The notes: generated by a model from the letters alone, not told the origin. Counted from the first letter of the stretch, positions 24,531 through 37,214 are shown. The stretch is 64,000 bases of DNA from Pyricularia pennisetigena (GCF_004337985.1 NC_043741.1:6657937-6721936), one strand, 5' to 3'. Program-made: numbers and translations.

Positions 24531-25609
24531 ACGTACCTGATAGTTACTATCAAACCTCAAATACTCTCCGCCCTCTGGCATCTCCACGCGGGGGGAGTCC
24601 TTGGTCGGGACGCGAAAGGCGTCGGGCTTCTCGAGCCAGTCCCTGGCAAAAATGCGCTTCGCCGAGCCCCCGACCGAGACCTCGATGCCGCGGGGGATGA
24701 GCAGGGCGGCGCGGTTCTGGAGGTTGACGAGGAACGAGTCGGTGTTGCGGATCTCGGCGGCGGTCGACAGCAGCGAGAGGCTGGCGAGGCGCTCGGGCGA
24801 GGCGCACGCCACCTCCTGTGCGATCATGCCGCCGAGCGAGATGCCGACGACGTGCAGCGACTTGCGGTCGGTCCAGCCGACGTGCGTCGCCACCTCTAGC
24901 ACGTCGAGCGCCATGTCCGAGGTCGAGTAGCGCATCAGCGGGACGTCGCTGTTGCCCATGCCTGTTTGAGAAGGGGGGGCCCAGGTTTTGATTGTTTGTG
25001 AGAAATGTATTAGTTGTGGTTTTTTTTTTCTTTTTTTTTTTCTTCATGTCATGTCGGGGTTACTGTGATGGGTTTGCTCTCTTTGTGTCGTGTACCTCTG
25101 TTGTCGATTAGCAGGACCGAATATTGGTCACCCTTCTCGTGGCCAAAGTAGAGTGTTTGGCACTGCCAAGCTACGCTTTATCCGGGGGGTTGCAGCATAC
25201 TACTGGTCAGCCTTCATGACGCCCATCTAATATACAGACTTCCAGATCAAGGTGAAAGAAAAGGTGGATACCAACGCACCAGAAGGATCCAAGACCGATA
25301 ATCATCTATGAGTTGCCTCGTCTCAGTAAACTCGTTCCTGGGAGATGTCTCCATTGCATCCTGCCCATCACTGCGATTCTGCGGAACAATACAAAACAAA
25401 GCCCTGGGCTCAGAAAAAAAACCACTTACAACGAGCTTGGTAGGTCCGGATCCGTGAATCTCCCAACCGATCCTAAAAGGGCCCCCACGGCCCTCGGCGA
25501 CGGTCGCATGGCCTTTCTTGTGCGGCACCAGCTTCCATATCGCCGTCGGATAGGCCGGATGCTTGAGCGTCTCTTGGACGGTCGGGTACGGGTTCGTCTT
25601 CTCGGACAT
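23851..25609 (-). CDS. Alpha/beta hydrolase, cytosolic type
   Basis: Serine hydrolase of unknown substrate. Exons 25430-25609, 25280-25305, 25096-25175, 24537-24961, 24227-24311, 23851-24116; 353 aa. The strand-turn reads KLVMIIGLGSFC then AWQCQTLYFGHEKG, joined only when the 26-nt second exon is included. LLIDNRGMGNSD and the nucleophile elbow GISLGG (Ser137) follow; LVLHGTADEMI supplies Asp295 and EGAGHGIP supplies His323, so the triad is complete. No signal peptide. Intron 4 carries a 70-A run on the plus strand, which is a poly-T run in the transcript upstream of the exon-5 acceptor region. Chloroperoxidase-like esterases and epoxide hydrolases are alternatives within the fold. Confidence 0.85.
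24459..24528. repeat. 70-bp uninterrupted poly(A) tract in an intron
   Basis: Seventy consecutive A bases on the plus strand, inside intron 4 of the alpha/beta hydrolase gene; its right end is 8 bp from the exon-4 donor. The true length in the genome may differ because such runs are poorly resolved by sequencing. Confidence 0.9.
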
Positions 25610-28600
25610 TTTTTGGGGGCTAGATCTGCGAGAGATAAGTAAAGAAACGAATTACAAATATAAAAAAATCTAAAAAAAATCTAACAAAGTCGCGCGAATC
25701 CCTATTCGCAACGCAGGGGTTATATTAATCGCAACGTTCAGGGTCCGACAATTACAGCAAGCAGTTTACCATCAATTTTGGTGTTGTTAAAGCGTGAAAA
25801 GGATGAAGCGTTCGCCAATTGTTTCCAACACCCCCACCCACCTGATCGAACTTCAAATGCGCGACCCCAGATCGCCGTCGCTCCTTTTGGCCCCATCCGA
25901 GCGCATTGTGCTGAATAAAATGTCCCGCCTAAACAAAAAAAGAACAGCCTCGGCCCCCAATGGAACGGTACAACATGTGCCGGTGGCGTACTTGGGGGTG
26001 TCTCAACAAGAGGGTTAGGGTTGTCCGGGGGTAGTAGCTAGCAAGTTCAGGTGTGAAGCTCCGAAAGGTACTCTTTTGCTTAGTTGCAATCAAGAAACAG
26101 ACGATTTCCAGATCAGATCAAGTCTGTGAAACGCTATCGGCCAAAAAGTTCTCAAGTCTTGGTTTGCAGTGGGGTTTAGTGTTGAGGTTGCGCTACATGG
26201 TTTCGAGTTTTTATAGGTTGCAGTACCATTTTCTACACCTACCTGGTCAGATAATGTACTGGAGATATGAGCAGAAAACCCCTTGCTGACTAATTTGACT
26301 ATTTGGAATTTTTCTCATAGTTCCAACAACCATAATCATGCCTCGTCCCGCCTCGGGCAACCGAGCGACATTAACTGATCAGGATTCCGATCTCGCCTAA
26401 TGCCCAATAGGCCCGTAAAATGTGCTTGTCAGGCCCCTAACCACGAATGACATTTATGCGTGTGCGTCAGTGACTGCAAGGTTGGTGTCTGAAAGCTTTT
26501 GTGATATCGGTGTACCGAAATTCCTTTAACAAGCCGCTATGAGACTGTTATAGAAGGCAACCCACTCCGGTTCGTCACATCTAGCGATGTTGCTGCCCTT
26601 GGTATTCAAAGTGATCCAGTTCCTGTATAATGTCGCGCAACAGGTCGGCACGAGACTAAGCCTTTTATGCCAGAGGCTCGTGGGGTTCGTGGGTTCGTGT
26701 AACCCCTACTAGGCCATGGACACGGAATGTTGGTTCTGCCTATCAATGTCGTGCTGGTGTGAGTATGACTGCTGTGGCATCACTTTTTGGTTCGTTAAAC
26801 TAATACCAAGAGCAGATTATTAGCTGTCTATACCATGATATACATGGAGCGCCAGTAGATTATTCATGTCAGAGGTATGAGGGGGACTCTTGCAATCCTG
26901 CAAGTCTGGGATCAGGTAGATGACCTATCTGCTTTTTTTATGGGGCCTTTGGATATATAGTAGGAAGCTGAGTTTGCGGCTACATCTTGTCCTGGTGTGC
27001 TGGTGCTGTTTCTGCAGGCCCCTTGTCGCGTGATGAAGCTGTGACTGCTTTCCCACTGCCTCCCAGAACACTCGGATCGACGATTATGAGCTGCAGAGAA
27101 CGACTTGAAAGCGCAACCAAATCCTGTAGCACTCGGTTTTTGTGTCTTTGTACGAGGATTTTGCCAACAGTATGCCTGGTGACTGATGAGTCTGTGCCTA
27201 AGCCGTCTTGGTATCACACTCATAGTGGCGATCGTCCATATTGTTTGGTCACATCTGCAGACAGCATGTCATAAGCTCTTGATTCTGTATTCTTTTCGGT
27301 GTCTATCAAGACTGGTTTTCCCTGGGTTGTTTGTTGCCAGCCCTGTCTTTGACTCTTGGGCTTGCGTATATAAATGCCTAACCGCTACAGTTAAGCTGAC
27401 TTCTCAGGCACCCGCCTCTGCTTGTGTTTTTGCCCTGTAGTGTAGGCACATGTGTGCGAATCTCTTGTTAGCGGCCTCCTTGAACATTGAAGACCAGCCG
27501 CGCTGTGGTCTCTGCGTGGCTACTCTTTGAAAGTGCAGCTCACTTGTCTGCCTGTCCCGGACCCCGGTAGACCATACGGCTCTGCGTCCCATTGTTAGGG
27601 GCTGGAAGCAAGGCCCCATTGATATTAGTGCCTGTGGTTTTATCATTGGTATCAAGGACATGTACTCCGACAAGATCGACATAGCTATGGCCCTTTGTTG
27701 ACTGGATCGCGGTGATCTTTGAACAGTTGCTTTTGCAATTATTTGGACGAAATGAGGTATCTGTGTATTGTCTTTTCCACGCTGCCTGCTGTATAATGTG
27801 CTTTATTTTAGCCCTCTCTTGCCTCGGTGTTCTTTGTCAATATACTTGTTGATATTCGAAAACAAGGTGACTCTGCGTAGAGAAAGATGCCAGTCCATAA
27901 TCGAATATGGAAGCAATATTGTATTCTGTGGAACCTACTTGCTGGAACGGGAGTAGTCGGCGGATGGAGGCATGTCCTTTGACCTAACTGCAAGCTCGTA
28001 TGTATTCCCCATCCAGGGTCTTTAGTAGCATCTCGGTTTTTTTTTTTCAAGTCTCTTCCTGAATTTTCTTTCTTGATCTTGCCGCATAGCAAAGCTGTTC
28101 CTCTCTGGTCTATGCATGTTATTATGCAGTTCCTTGGATAGACGACAATACCATCTTGGTCTCGGTGCATGGGGCCCATGGGGGTTATCTCTTTAGGTAT
28201 ATTGTGTATAGCTCGAGTGTTGTCGATGCTCCCAGAGACTATTGTTCGCGACCATGATAGGTGCGATTCAATATCAAGTCATCCCAGTCTGCCCCTTTTT
28301 TTGAAAAGTGCCTATCTTGTATACGGACAACTGTCTCTCGGTGACTCGGCCCTCACTGCCTTTTGCCGAGGCTGGAAGCTGCGCCAAAGTGTTTCATGGT
28401 ATCTTTTGAGGCTCGAGTTCGTATCTTTGGGATATTTGTGAATTTTGAAGTCTTTGCGGAGTCTTACGTTAGCAGTCAGACGAGCCTGTAAAGAGGGAGT
28501 CATCGAGTGAACTCGCGAAACAATCAAACATTGTCCGTCCCACCCGCTTTCCAGGCAGAATGTCGTCTTTGAAATGTCAAGGAGGGCTTGCCGTTGGGAA

Positions 28601-29887
28601 ATTTGATTTTTGATTGTCAAAATTGGATACTGGTGAAGCGTGAAATTCAAAGGAGTGCTGCGGTGACAATGGTGGTTCTTTGACGTGAGGGAGATATCAA
28701 TGTCGTGTGCTGTTTGATACAAAGTGAAAGCTGGGGAGTCTGCCGCGGGGGGATTTTGAACATTGCTCGACTTGGCTGTGGGGTTGTTTTGTTAAAAAGC
28801 GGAAAGTCGTTATTGGGATGGTCAACCGCCAAGTATAACTTTATGAGCGTCGATGGGCCGGCTGTACTTGGTCAGGGAGATGTGGTGAACTGATTGTCTA
28901 CTATATTTCTATGCTGGAACATGTAGTGTTAGTTTCGAGGTCTTGACATCAAGAAGCACGAGGAGAGCATGCTTATTATTTTCCAGGCAATGTATTCAAG
29001 GAACTGGCACAGCTAGGAGCAGAAATAACGGCAGAGTGTCTAGTATAGTCTTTGCGGTTCTGGCGCTGCAATATGAATCACCAGGCACTCCTGGATCCTT
29101 CAAGGCACGTCCAAGGCAGTGGAAAGAATTTACAAAACCATTTAAGAGGTGCTACGGCCTGGCCATATACTTGAACGAAGCACCTGCTTCTTGCCCCAAG
29201 CCCTAAAGTGTAAACAAGCCTGAGGCAAATTTTCACGAAACGCTTGATTTTGTGGTACTGGTTGTCACTTGCAGACCTAGGTCTGCTTCCCGGCCAGGTT
29301 TTGTTCGAGGTGATCTAGCTGGTTGCCCTGTCTACAAATATTAAACTCGAATTCATCACTTCCATCTCACACTTCCCCTCTTCCTCTTTACCTCTTCAAG
29401 CTCCAACCAACGTTTCAATCTGACGATAGCATCAACGGCATTAAAGCGCCAAGCTCCTACTAAACACCCTTGGTAAGTTTATCTTTTCATCTATTCTAGT
29501 CTGTTCATCAGATTCTTCAGCGTCATCCTGTCCCTGCTCTCGTCTTTCAGTCAGTCACTTTCTTCCCAAGGCGACTAGCCCTCTGTCAGTTTGGAATCTC
29601 TAGTTGAGCGAGCATTCGATACCTGATCTCACTTGATGGCATCATCAAAATCTGCCGTGGACAAACTCCCATCCTCCCTTTTACCCTTCTTCCATTCCTT
29701 CAGCTTCACTTTTCTTCATTCTCGAATTTGTATTGCCATCTTGTGGCGGCTATTGACTTGAATCTCGCAGAATTCTCGACCAGACAAAGCTTACAGCAAC
29801 CGTCAAACTCTACTTCTCTACTCAGTTTTTGCTCACTTTTCTTCACAAGCACCCTTCCAAGACCGAGATCAAAGACAAGACGGCACC
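25610..29887. other. 4.3-kb gene-poor region
   Basis: Longest stretch without a supported gene. Frames at 27186-27440, 27404-27682(-), 27768-27956 and 27808-28179(-) are short and without recognisable domains. The last ~550 bp before 29888 are CT-rich, and a GGTAAGTTTATC...TTCTAG pair at about 29470-29500 could be a 5' UTR intron of the downstream gene. The rest could hold a long leader, noncoding RNA or a decayed gene; I cannot decide. Confidence 0.45.
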
Positions 29888-32808
29888 ATGTCAGCCCCTT
29901 TCATCTATGACGAGCTTGAGATTGGCGACAGTCCGGATGGTGAGAATGAACAAGAAGACATCATGTTTGATCCAAACTTTGTCGACGACTTTAGTCTCCC
30001 ACAAAGACCCCAAGAACAAGCTGTGTTGGGAGACGATGGTTCTATGAACATCGACCCCGACCTTGACCTGCCTCCTGTCGACAACCACTTCAACGAACTA
30101 TACCAGACCATAATCGAGAGTCGACGGGCTCAGGAGAGCCATCATGCAATCGACCCCAGCCTCGACGGTTATCCCGGCCATATTGATAATGATGTCGTCA
30201 CAGATGTTGAGATTACGAACAATTGTGAGTCGATTTTGGTCCAACTATAAAAATGCTTGTCTAACCAATATCAATTGTACAGATTCAACAGCCACTGCTG
30301 GCAAGGAGGTGGCGCCAACCGATGCAACTGCAGACGAGTTTTATGAGCTCAACGACCTTGCACCGCCACAGAGGCATCGAACTCGCCCGACAGCGCTTGA
30401 CTTTGAAGGACCTCTACTGCCTTGGATCCAAATCCAAGTTTACAACCCTGATGGTCAGCTGACTACAAACCCTACCTGGCACTCTCCTGCTGGTTTCCGT
30501 CAACGTGGAAATCGAGTTCCTTTTGATCCAACTCTTTCGCGAGGCCTTTTCGACCCGCCAGAGGAAGACTTTTATCTCAACGGCATTGCTAGCAACAGCA
30601 CCGCTCCTGCAGGGCCTTATTCCTATTCTTCATCTCTATCCATTCAAGATCAACAACCTTCTCAGACTGCTTTCTCTTCCTCCCTGGTTTCTTCCCCAAG
30701 CTGGCTCTTGCGCCAATATCCTCATCTTGCATCAGCAACAATGTCTTCTTCACCCGGCAGTGGTCAATCTTCTCCTTCCTCGGCTTCAACAGAGTCTGTC
30801 TCTGGACCGCTTGCTCAAGACTTGGACTTTATCGTTGGTCTCTACGACGATGAGCAGCCTCTGGCCCCATCTTTGGATCCTCAAGCTACCGCCGAGAATG
30901 GCACCCATGTCTCTTCTGGACCCAGCTCTGGACAAGATTCCACGCAGAACCAGGCAGCTCCAGACCAGCCGTACGCTCTTGACCAGAGTCCCAGCCACAT
31001 TGAAATCCCTCATCAAACCGACATTTTCAACTTGGACATTGCGCCTGGCCCTGCTTCCCATGTTGAAGCCAACTGCTACCTCGAGCAACTCACCCCCGTT
31101 CAGAAGAATGATGGCTCGAAGCCTGTGCTTTTTATTCACGGCGACCACCATACTGGACAGGTAAGTTTTCAGCTCCATCTCACTTTTAGCTCACCTTGGC
31201 CTCACCTCCCAAGTGACATCCCAACCTTTGCCCACCTTGCACCACACGAACTTTTCGTGCTGCCATTAGTAGAAACATATACTGACGCAGCCGCCCAACA
31301 GAACTGGAAGTACCTTCCCGGTCACACCGAGACCAACTTGTCTTTCGTCGACTACTTTCTCCAGCAGGGCCACACTTGCTATGTCCCCGACATGCCCATG
31401 AGTGGCCGCTCCATGGCTTTTGCTCAACGAGAGAACTTTGGCCCCAGGGAGCCGAGCATGAACGCCGTCGAGGGAGAGCTCACTTCGCCTCGTGACAACC
31501 TCTTTCCGCTGTACGACACTGCCAGGTATCATGTAAGTCAACAAGTGCCCTACACAAAACTTGGCACCTTTCGTACAAGATGCTGACCAGTCCCTTCTTT
31601 CGCCCCTTGTCTAGTGCCAGTTCCCAGGAGTCAATCAAAATGCCCCGATTGTAAGTAAACCAAGCCCCAAAAAAAAAGCATAGAGCAATTCTTTTCCCCC
31701 ACAAAAGTGCCGATAAACTAACAGCTCTTCAACTTTACAGGATCTGGACATCGCCGGCGTGCGCTGGGACCCGTACTTTCTGAACTACCACACCTCTCGC
31801 GTCCCGGTCTGGAACACCTCGGAGGAGAGAATCACCTACGGCGCCGAAGCTGTCGCCATGATCCTGGAACGCATCGGAGAACCCACCGTCATCATCACCG
31901 AGGGCTCCGGCGGCGTGTGCGGCCTCATCGCGGCCGACCGCTTCCCCGACAAGATCGCCGGCCTGATCCTGATGGGCTACCCCTACGCACCGTTCGCGAA
32001 GCCCTTCCGGCTGACCAGGTTCGACAACGGCGTCGGCAGGCTGTACCACCAGGACACGATGGAGGAGTGCTCGGTGCTGACCAGCGGCTTGGCCTCGGCC
32101 GACCTGACCTTCGACCCGCCGCTGGCGCCCACGCAGAGCCTGGACGTCGCCAAGAAGTACGCCGACGAGGGCGAGCAGGGAGCGTACTGCTTCCTGCAGG
32201 ACGCCGCCAAGCCCGTCCGCAAGCTCGTCAACGTCGCCAAGGTCCCCGTCCTGGTCGTCACCCCGGAGGCCGGCAGGAACTGGGCCTACGACTGGTCGGT
32301 CGTCGCGTTCCTCCGCCAGGCGGGCGTCGACGCCGACTGGTTCAAGCTGGCGCACTTTGGCCTGTTCGGCAACGGGCAGCTGATGTGGATGGAGAAGAAC
32401 GGCACAGAGGTCGCCAAGCTGCTGCGGGCCTGGATCGTGGCCAAGACCACCACCACCGCCACCCCGGACGACGACGACGCCGCCGCCACCGCTGCCGCTG
32501 CCATCCTGGCTGTCCTGCCGGACCAGGTCGCCCTGGCCGACGGGCGCGAGGAGGCGGTGCGTGGCATCGCGGCCCGCGAGGCGGCGCGGTACGAGGTCGC
32601 GTGGGAGGAGAGGCGGGCAGCCTGGGCGAGGCGGGAGATCGCACCCCCGATCCGCGCCAACATCGACCAGATGGAGTGTTTCTACTCCTGGATGCCGGTG
32701 TTGGACGTGGCCAGGGCCGATTTCCAGGCTGCACAGGCTGTCGCTGCCGCCACCTCTGCTGACGGTGCTGCCGGTGCTGTTGGTGACGGTGCCGCCGCTG
32801 CCCCGTGA
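29888..32808 (+). CDS. Large disordered protein fused to a degenerate alpha/beta-hydrolase domain
   Basis: Exons 29888-30224, 30283-31160, 31302-31532, 31615-31650 (36 nt) and 31741-32808; 849 aa. Residues 1-385 are acidic, then Ser/Pro/Gln-rich and disordered, with one more ordered block (PLLPWIQIQVYNPDG ... GLFDPPEEDFYLNG). From about 390 the fungal/bacterial esterase-like hydrolase fold begins: KPVLFIHGDHHTGQNW, FVDYFLQQGHTCYVPDMPM-SGRS, CQFPGVNQNAP, YGAEAVAMILERIGEPTVII. The elbow reads TEGSGG (547-552), where I would expect T-H-S-Q-G-G in relatives, and the late GNGQLMWMEKN (Gln707) stands where relatives have GN-x-H. So both nucleophile and histidine appear lost, suggesting a pseudoenzyme. 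An Ala/Asp-rich insert (about 733-760) follows. There is no signal peptide, unlike many secreted relatives. The last exon is far more GC-rich than the first two. Confidence 0.82.
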
Positions 32809-33803
32809 TCGGACGGTCGACGGTGGGCGTGCCTGGGCTTTTGTGTATTGGGAGTTTGGGGAGGGGTTTGCCGAAAGGGATGAAAAGTAATTTTATGACT
32901 GTATGAATGTATGAGTAAATGAACAGGGGAATAACGAGGACTTCTTTTTCTGAAGTATCGCACTCTATGCCGTCATCCATCGATATAGATGTCCAGTAGA
33001 ATCCACGACCAAGTTCGGACAAGCCTGAAACCACTCCTGCTGTGTGCCTGGGCGGGGGGTTGTGCAAACGTCCAGCACAGGCATGCCACTTTATCACACC
33101 ATGCAAACCTTGTAAAACAAATGGCACAGGCTGTGGATGTCGATGAACATATCTTGCCAGCGGCTCTGTCAGCCTGGTAGAAGCCACAGCTACTCTGGTT
33201 CATGCCACACTGCATCACTTTTGCATCTCCGCGGCGTGGTGCCATTTTCTTTTTTTTTTTTTTTTTGTGAAGCGGGGAACACAATGACCGAGCAAGAAGA
33301 TACATATAACAAATACGCAGCCCCTCATAGTACAAGGGCTCATAACTGAAGAGCCGTAGGAGACATGGTTTGGCCGACTCTCGCGACAGATACGATCACC
33401 GAGCTGGTGGGCCGAGATCCTGTTCAGCCATGGTGCCTGGGATAAGTGAAAAGTATCAAGCTTGACCTCGACTCCTCATCCCGACTGGAAATGGCCGAGC
33501 ATCTGGATGGTTGCAAAATCCGCCCTATCGTCGCACGTAGCATGAAGCTTTGTTGGCGTGTCGGCCGTAGCACCACGAAATTACTACATTTCGTCTGAAT
33601 CACTTAGAGAAAAAAAAGAAAAAAAAAGTCAAGACAACTTGAGTTAGTCCACTTGTCCGATTCACTGCGCAAGAAACCGCGGATTCGGTCTTACAATCTA
33701 CTCCTACCAAACAACATGACATGGTGACATGTTCCAACACGTAGCCTTCTCACTTTCCACACTTCCCCACCCTCCGCTACCGTCCAACCCCATCCGTCCC
33801 CAA
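32809..33803. other. Intergenic, convergent fusion gene / TRK
   Basis: Convergent 3' flanks of 1.0 kb with a 17-T run at 33250-33266 and A-runs near 33610. No gene supported. Confidence 0.5.
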
Positions 33804-35845
33804 TCAAACGTCTTCCTCTCCCTCCCTAACCTCCTCGTCGTCCCCAGGCAGCATCAGCTCAGGGTAAACAGCCACGGGCAGCCCGCGGTGTCTGCCCTTC
33901 AGCATAACCAAGCACAGCATCAGCTTGCTCGGCGCGTTCCAGCCCCCGCTGAAGCTGAACGAGTCGAACGGCACGCCGGTCGAGACGCCGACGCAGCCGT
34001 ATGCCGAGACGACCTCGAAAAAGACGTTCCAGACGGACCACGTGACGGGGTCCGCGAGGAAGTGGCTCGTCTCGACGGTGACGATGACCAGGACCGCCGC
34101 GACGAGCAGCCACACGTCATCCCGCCCTACCCGGCTCGCCTTGAGCTGCCGTGCGAGGAAGCCCTGGGTGGATTCTCCATGATCGTCTTGTGCGCTGCTG
34201 CCGAGCGTCGGTGCTGGCGTCTTCTCGCTACCGCTCTCGACACTGACGCTGCGCTCCACGCAGACGGTGGATTTCTTGATGCTGACGGGATGCACGGGGA
34301 CTTTGAGGCACGAGTGACGAGAAAAAGTCAGCAAAAAAGAAGAGAAAAAAAAAAAAAACTCCCTTGCGGAACTTGATAACAAAGAAAGGAATGGAAGAAA
34401 ACGACAGGCTTCTACTCACTATACATCATAATGGCATAAAGCACTTGCAGTCCAATATAGATCTGTGCCATCTGCACGACCATGAAGCCGCCCGACCGGA
34501 CAGCAATAGCCTGGAACAAGCCATCGACGACCCTGGCGGCCTTTGGCAGCGATTCGATGACCGGGTTGCCGAGGTTGAGCAGCTCGAACGCAACCCACAT
34601 GACGGCGTTGAGGACCACGACCGAGGCCGCCAGCCACCACGTCTGCCGCGACGGATAGAGGTGCGAGTGAACACGGCGTGGGTGCTTCAGAGTGTACGCC
34701 AGAGCGGCCTTGAGGCCGGGGAGCGCCGCCTCGCCTGTCGCGAGCCGCAGCGCCTCGAGCGATGCCCAGAGGCACAGTCGCAAGAAGACGGGGTAGGCTG
34801 TGTTGCCGGCCAGGATCATGCCGCCCATCACGACGAGGACAAAGTAGGCCTGGTTGAAGGGGACCATGTTTGCGTCGAGGAGGGACATGCCCGAGTTGTT
34901 AAAGGCCGACGCGCCGTTGAATATGCCGAGCCAGATGGGGTTGATGCCGTTGTTGATCGGGGGCTGCGGGAGGTTGGTCTGGATCCATGCTCCGAGAGCG
35001 AGACAGCCCAGCACCTGCCAGAGGGCAGAGTATAGTGGCACCACCACCGCCAGGAGCCTGATTGCGCGGTACTCTACCCCGCCGAGTCGACAACGCTCCT
35101 CGCTGGTGAGTTTGGGTGCATGATTCATACCGCCGAGCATGTGGCGATCAACGACACGCCGCAAAGTGTCTGCTCTCATCTGTACGATTTCCCCACCCTG
35201 GCCGGCCGGCCGCCGCCTTGTCAAGGACGTTGATTTGGAAGCGGCGGTATCATGGGTGGTAGAGCACGGGGCGCTCGCAAGCACGACGCCACCAAGATTT
35301 TCGACATCATCGCGCCGCCCAAGAGAAGCCGGCTCGACGCCCGACGATACGGCATGTACCCGCGACGCAAAACACTGCAGCAGACCCTGTGCGCCACCAG
35401 GCGACGACAGCGGCGCGCCGGCGGCAGCGCACTCGGCCGCAACGAGCTCGTCGAACCGTCGCTCAAACGCCCACTTGCGAGCTAGAACCGTCCATATGGA
35501 CACCCATACCGAGCCGCCAAACACTATCAACAAAAACAAGATGGTCTGCTGCCACGTGTTGAGCTGGCTGAGGTTGACCGTGTTCAAGCCCGTCTCGGTC
35601 ATTGCCGACACGACAAGGTACAGGCTGTCGACGTAGCCGACGCGACCGGGACGGCCAGTGGCGCCATCGCTGCCGCCTGGCCCGGTCGAGGAGGCCCAGA
35701 ACACGAGAGAGCTCACTATGCACACGCCTACAAAGTAGCCATAGTGTACCGCAGCGAATGTTATTGACGGCAGCAGGCGCTGGAGCCGGCTGCGGCCTGC
35801 TGCTGAAGTAATTCTTTCCTTCGCGTAGTGTTCATCGCGGCTCAT
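33804..35845 (-). CDS. Trk/HKT-type cation (K+) transporter, short form
   Basis: Plasma-membrane potassium transporter of the Trk superfamily. Exons 34420-35845 and 33804-34300, 640 aa; the intron (GTGAGT..CAAAG) splits ATC in MMYIPVHPVSIKK. Four pore loops can be read: AMTETGLNTVNLSQL, NGASAFNNSGMSLLDAN, IAVRSGGFMVVQMAQI and SAYGCVGVSTGVPFDSFS; each keeps the selectivity glycine. The first helix pair (FAAVHYGYFVGVCIVSSLVFW) follows a short basic N-terminus. Fungal Trk proteins are usually longer because of a large cytosolic loop between the first and second M1-P-M2 units; here that loop (about residues 135-260) is moderate and carries TSLTRRRP. The conserved MLCLVMLKGRHRGLPVA near the C-terminus confirms the family. 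Sodium or ammonium selectivity cannot be told. Confidence 0.9.
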
Positions 35846-36137
35846 TTAACCGAGGGCGATGAAGGGAGATAGATTTTGCCACTGAGGCTGAAAAAAAAAT
35901 GCCCAAACAAGTTTGTGTTTTGTGCTTGTGATTTACTGATGATGCTGCACGATTTTTTGACGTCTTGCAAAATAGGCGATTTGCCGCCCTTTGCGCGACG
36001 ATGAATGTGAAAAAAAGTGTCTGGAAAATCAAAAATAGTCCAGATGAAATGTGGCGGCGACGGGTCAGAAAGCAAATGGCGGCTAGACTAGTTCTACCTT
36101 TCGTCAGCAGCCGTTGAATTTGGAAGAGCTGAGGACA

Positions 36138-36170
<33 letters not shown>

Positions 36171-37214
36171 AACAATCAGATCGAAGATTCCCTCACAGTC
36201 TAGGGCGCAGACCGCTGGTTTTTCCGGGCTAAACCCTCTAGCAGACCCGCTCAAGACGGGACGACACAGTAGCACAACGAGCGAGTGTTCTTCCGATGTT
36301 ACGTAGTGCTTTTCTCTCTCTCTCTCTCTGTTTTTTTATCCCCTGTTACCAGATAATTAGAAACAAGGCTGCAAGTCCTAGAAATGGGACGCACCGACAA
36401 TTCACGGGTTCCTGGCCTTTGTGTACGAATTTGGAATTAGCCTGACTCAACAACCACCTTCACGTCCGTGCTAGGACCTGCATAGTACTGATGGGTACCT
36501 TAGCTTGTCGTGTTGTTCACCGCCACCTTGGTCTCCTACCGTCATTACTGGCTGTCTTGTCTTGTCGTTGGGGCTCAACGGTAAGTCGTCGAGGTCCAGA
36601 GCTGGATCCGACTTGTCAGAGCCAGCGAAGGGGCTCGGCAAGGAAAAGAAGATGAGTCTAGACAACTTGGCTGGATGAGGGAATCAGAGCTGTTGGACCT
36701 AAAGAGTAGTTCAACCTACACCATCCAAATTGCAGCGTCTCTGTCGTTATGGTTGGACGGAATAAGGTTTACGCTGGTAATATGCCACGCGAGACAGCTT
36801 CTGTGATTGTATGCAATAACATGAACATGACCTATCCTCCAATCAGTCAAAGCCAACTAAGGCATGCACGATTTCACGGTATCGACTTAGGCACAATCTG
36901 CTTGTGCAAAGCCCACTTCAAGCTGATGCAGACGGCGTAGGTGATGAATCAAACAGAATATTTCTATGACGTCGCGTCTTTTGGTTTCCGAGATAACTCT
37001 GATGGAGACAAACCGACGTGTATTGTTTCGTCAGAGCTACACAAGCTAACAGGATCGGGAATATCTTCTGGTTCAGACTTGTGCAGCGTTTATGTATGCG
37101 CACACCACACTAATCGTGAAACGTAGTGGCATATGATTAGCCAAGTCCTGCGACATTGCCTCCAGATCCACGCGAACCTGTCAGGTAAACAACTGAGTGT
37201 GACAAGGTGCCAGC
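35846..37214. other. Intergenic TRK / FPR2
   Basis: Upstream of TRK and downstream of FPR2. Holds a 30-A run (36139-36168) and a CT microsatellite (about 36313-36329). No supported gene. Confidence 0.5.
36139..36168. repeat. 30-bp poly(A) tract
   Basis: Thirty consecutive A bases about 300 bp upstream of the TRK start codon. Confidence 0.85.

Noticed and set aside
27186..28620. Row of short frames that looked like a gene with C-to-T stop mutations
   Set aside because: The number of stops in that frame is near the chance expectation, and no domain could be recognised, so a RIP-damaged gene is not supported.
30144..31586. Single 480-codon frame as an alternative model of the fusion gene
   Set aside because: Its first 45 codons read through the first intron in another frame and its end reads through later introns; the spliced model restores continuous hydrolase sequence.
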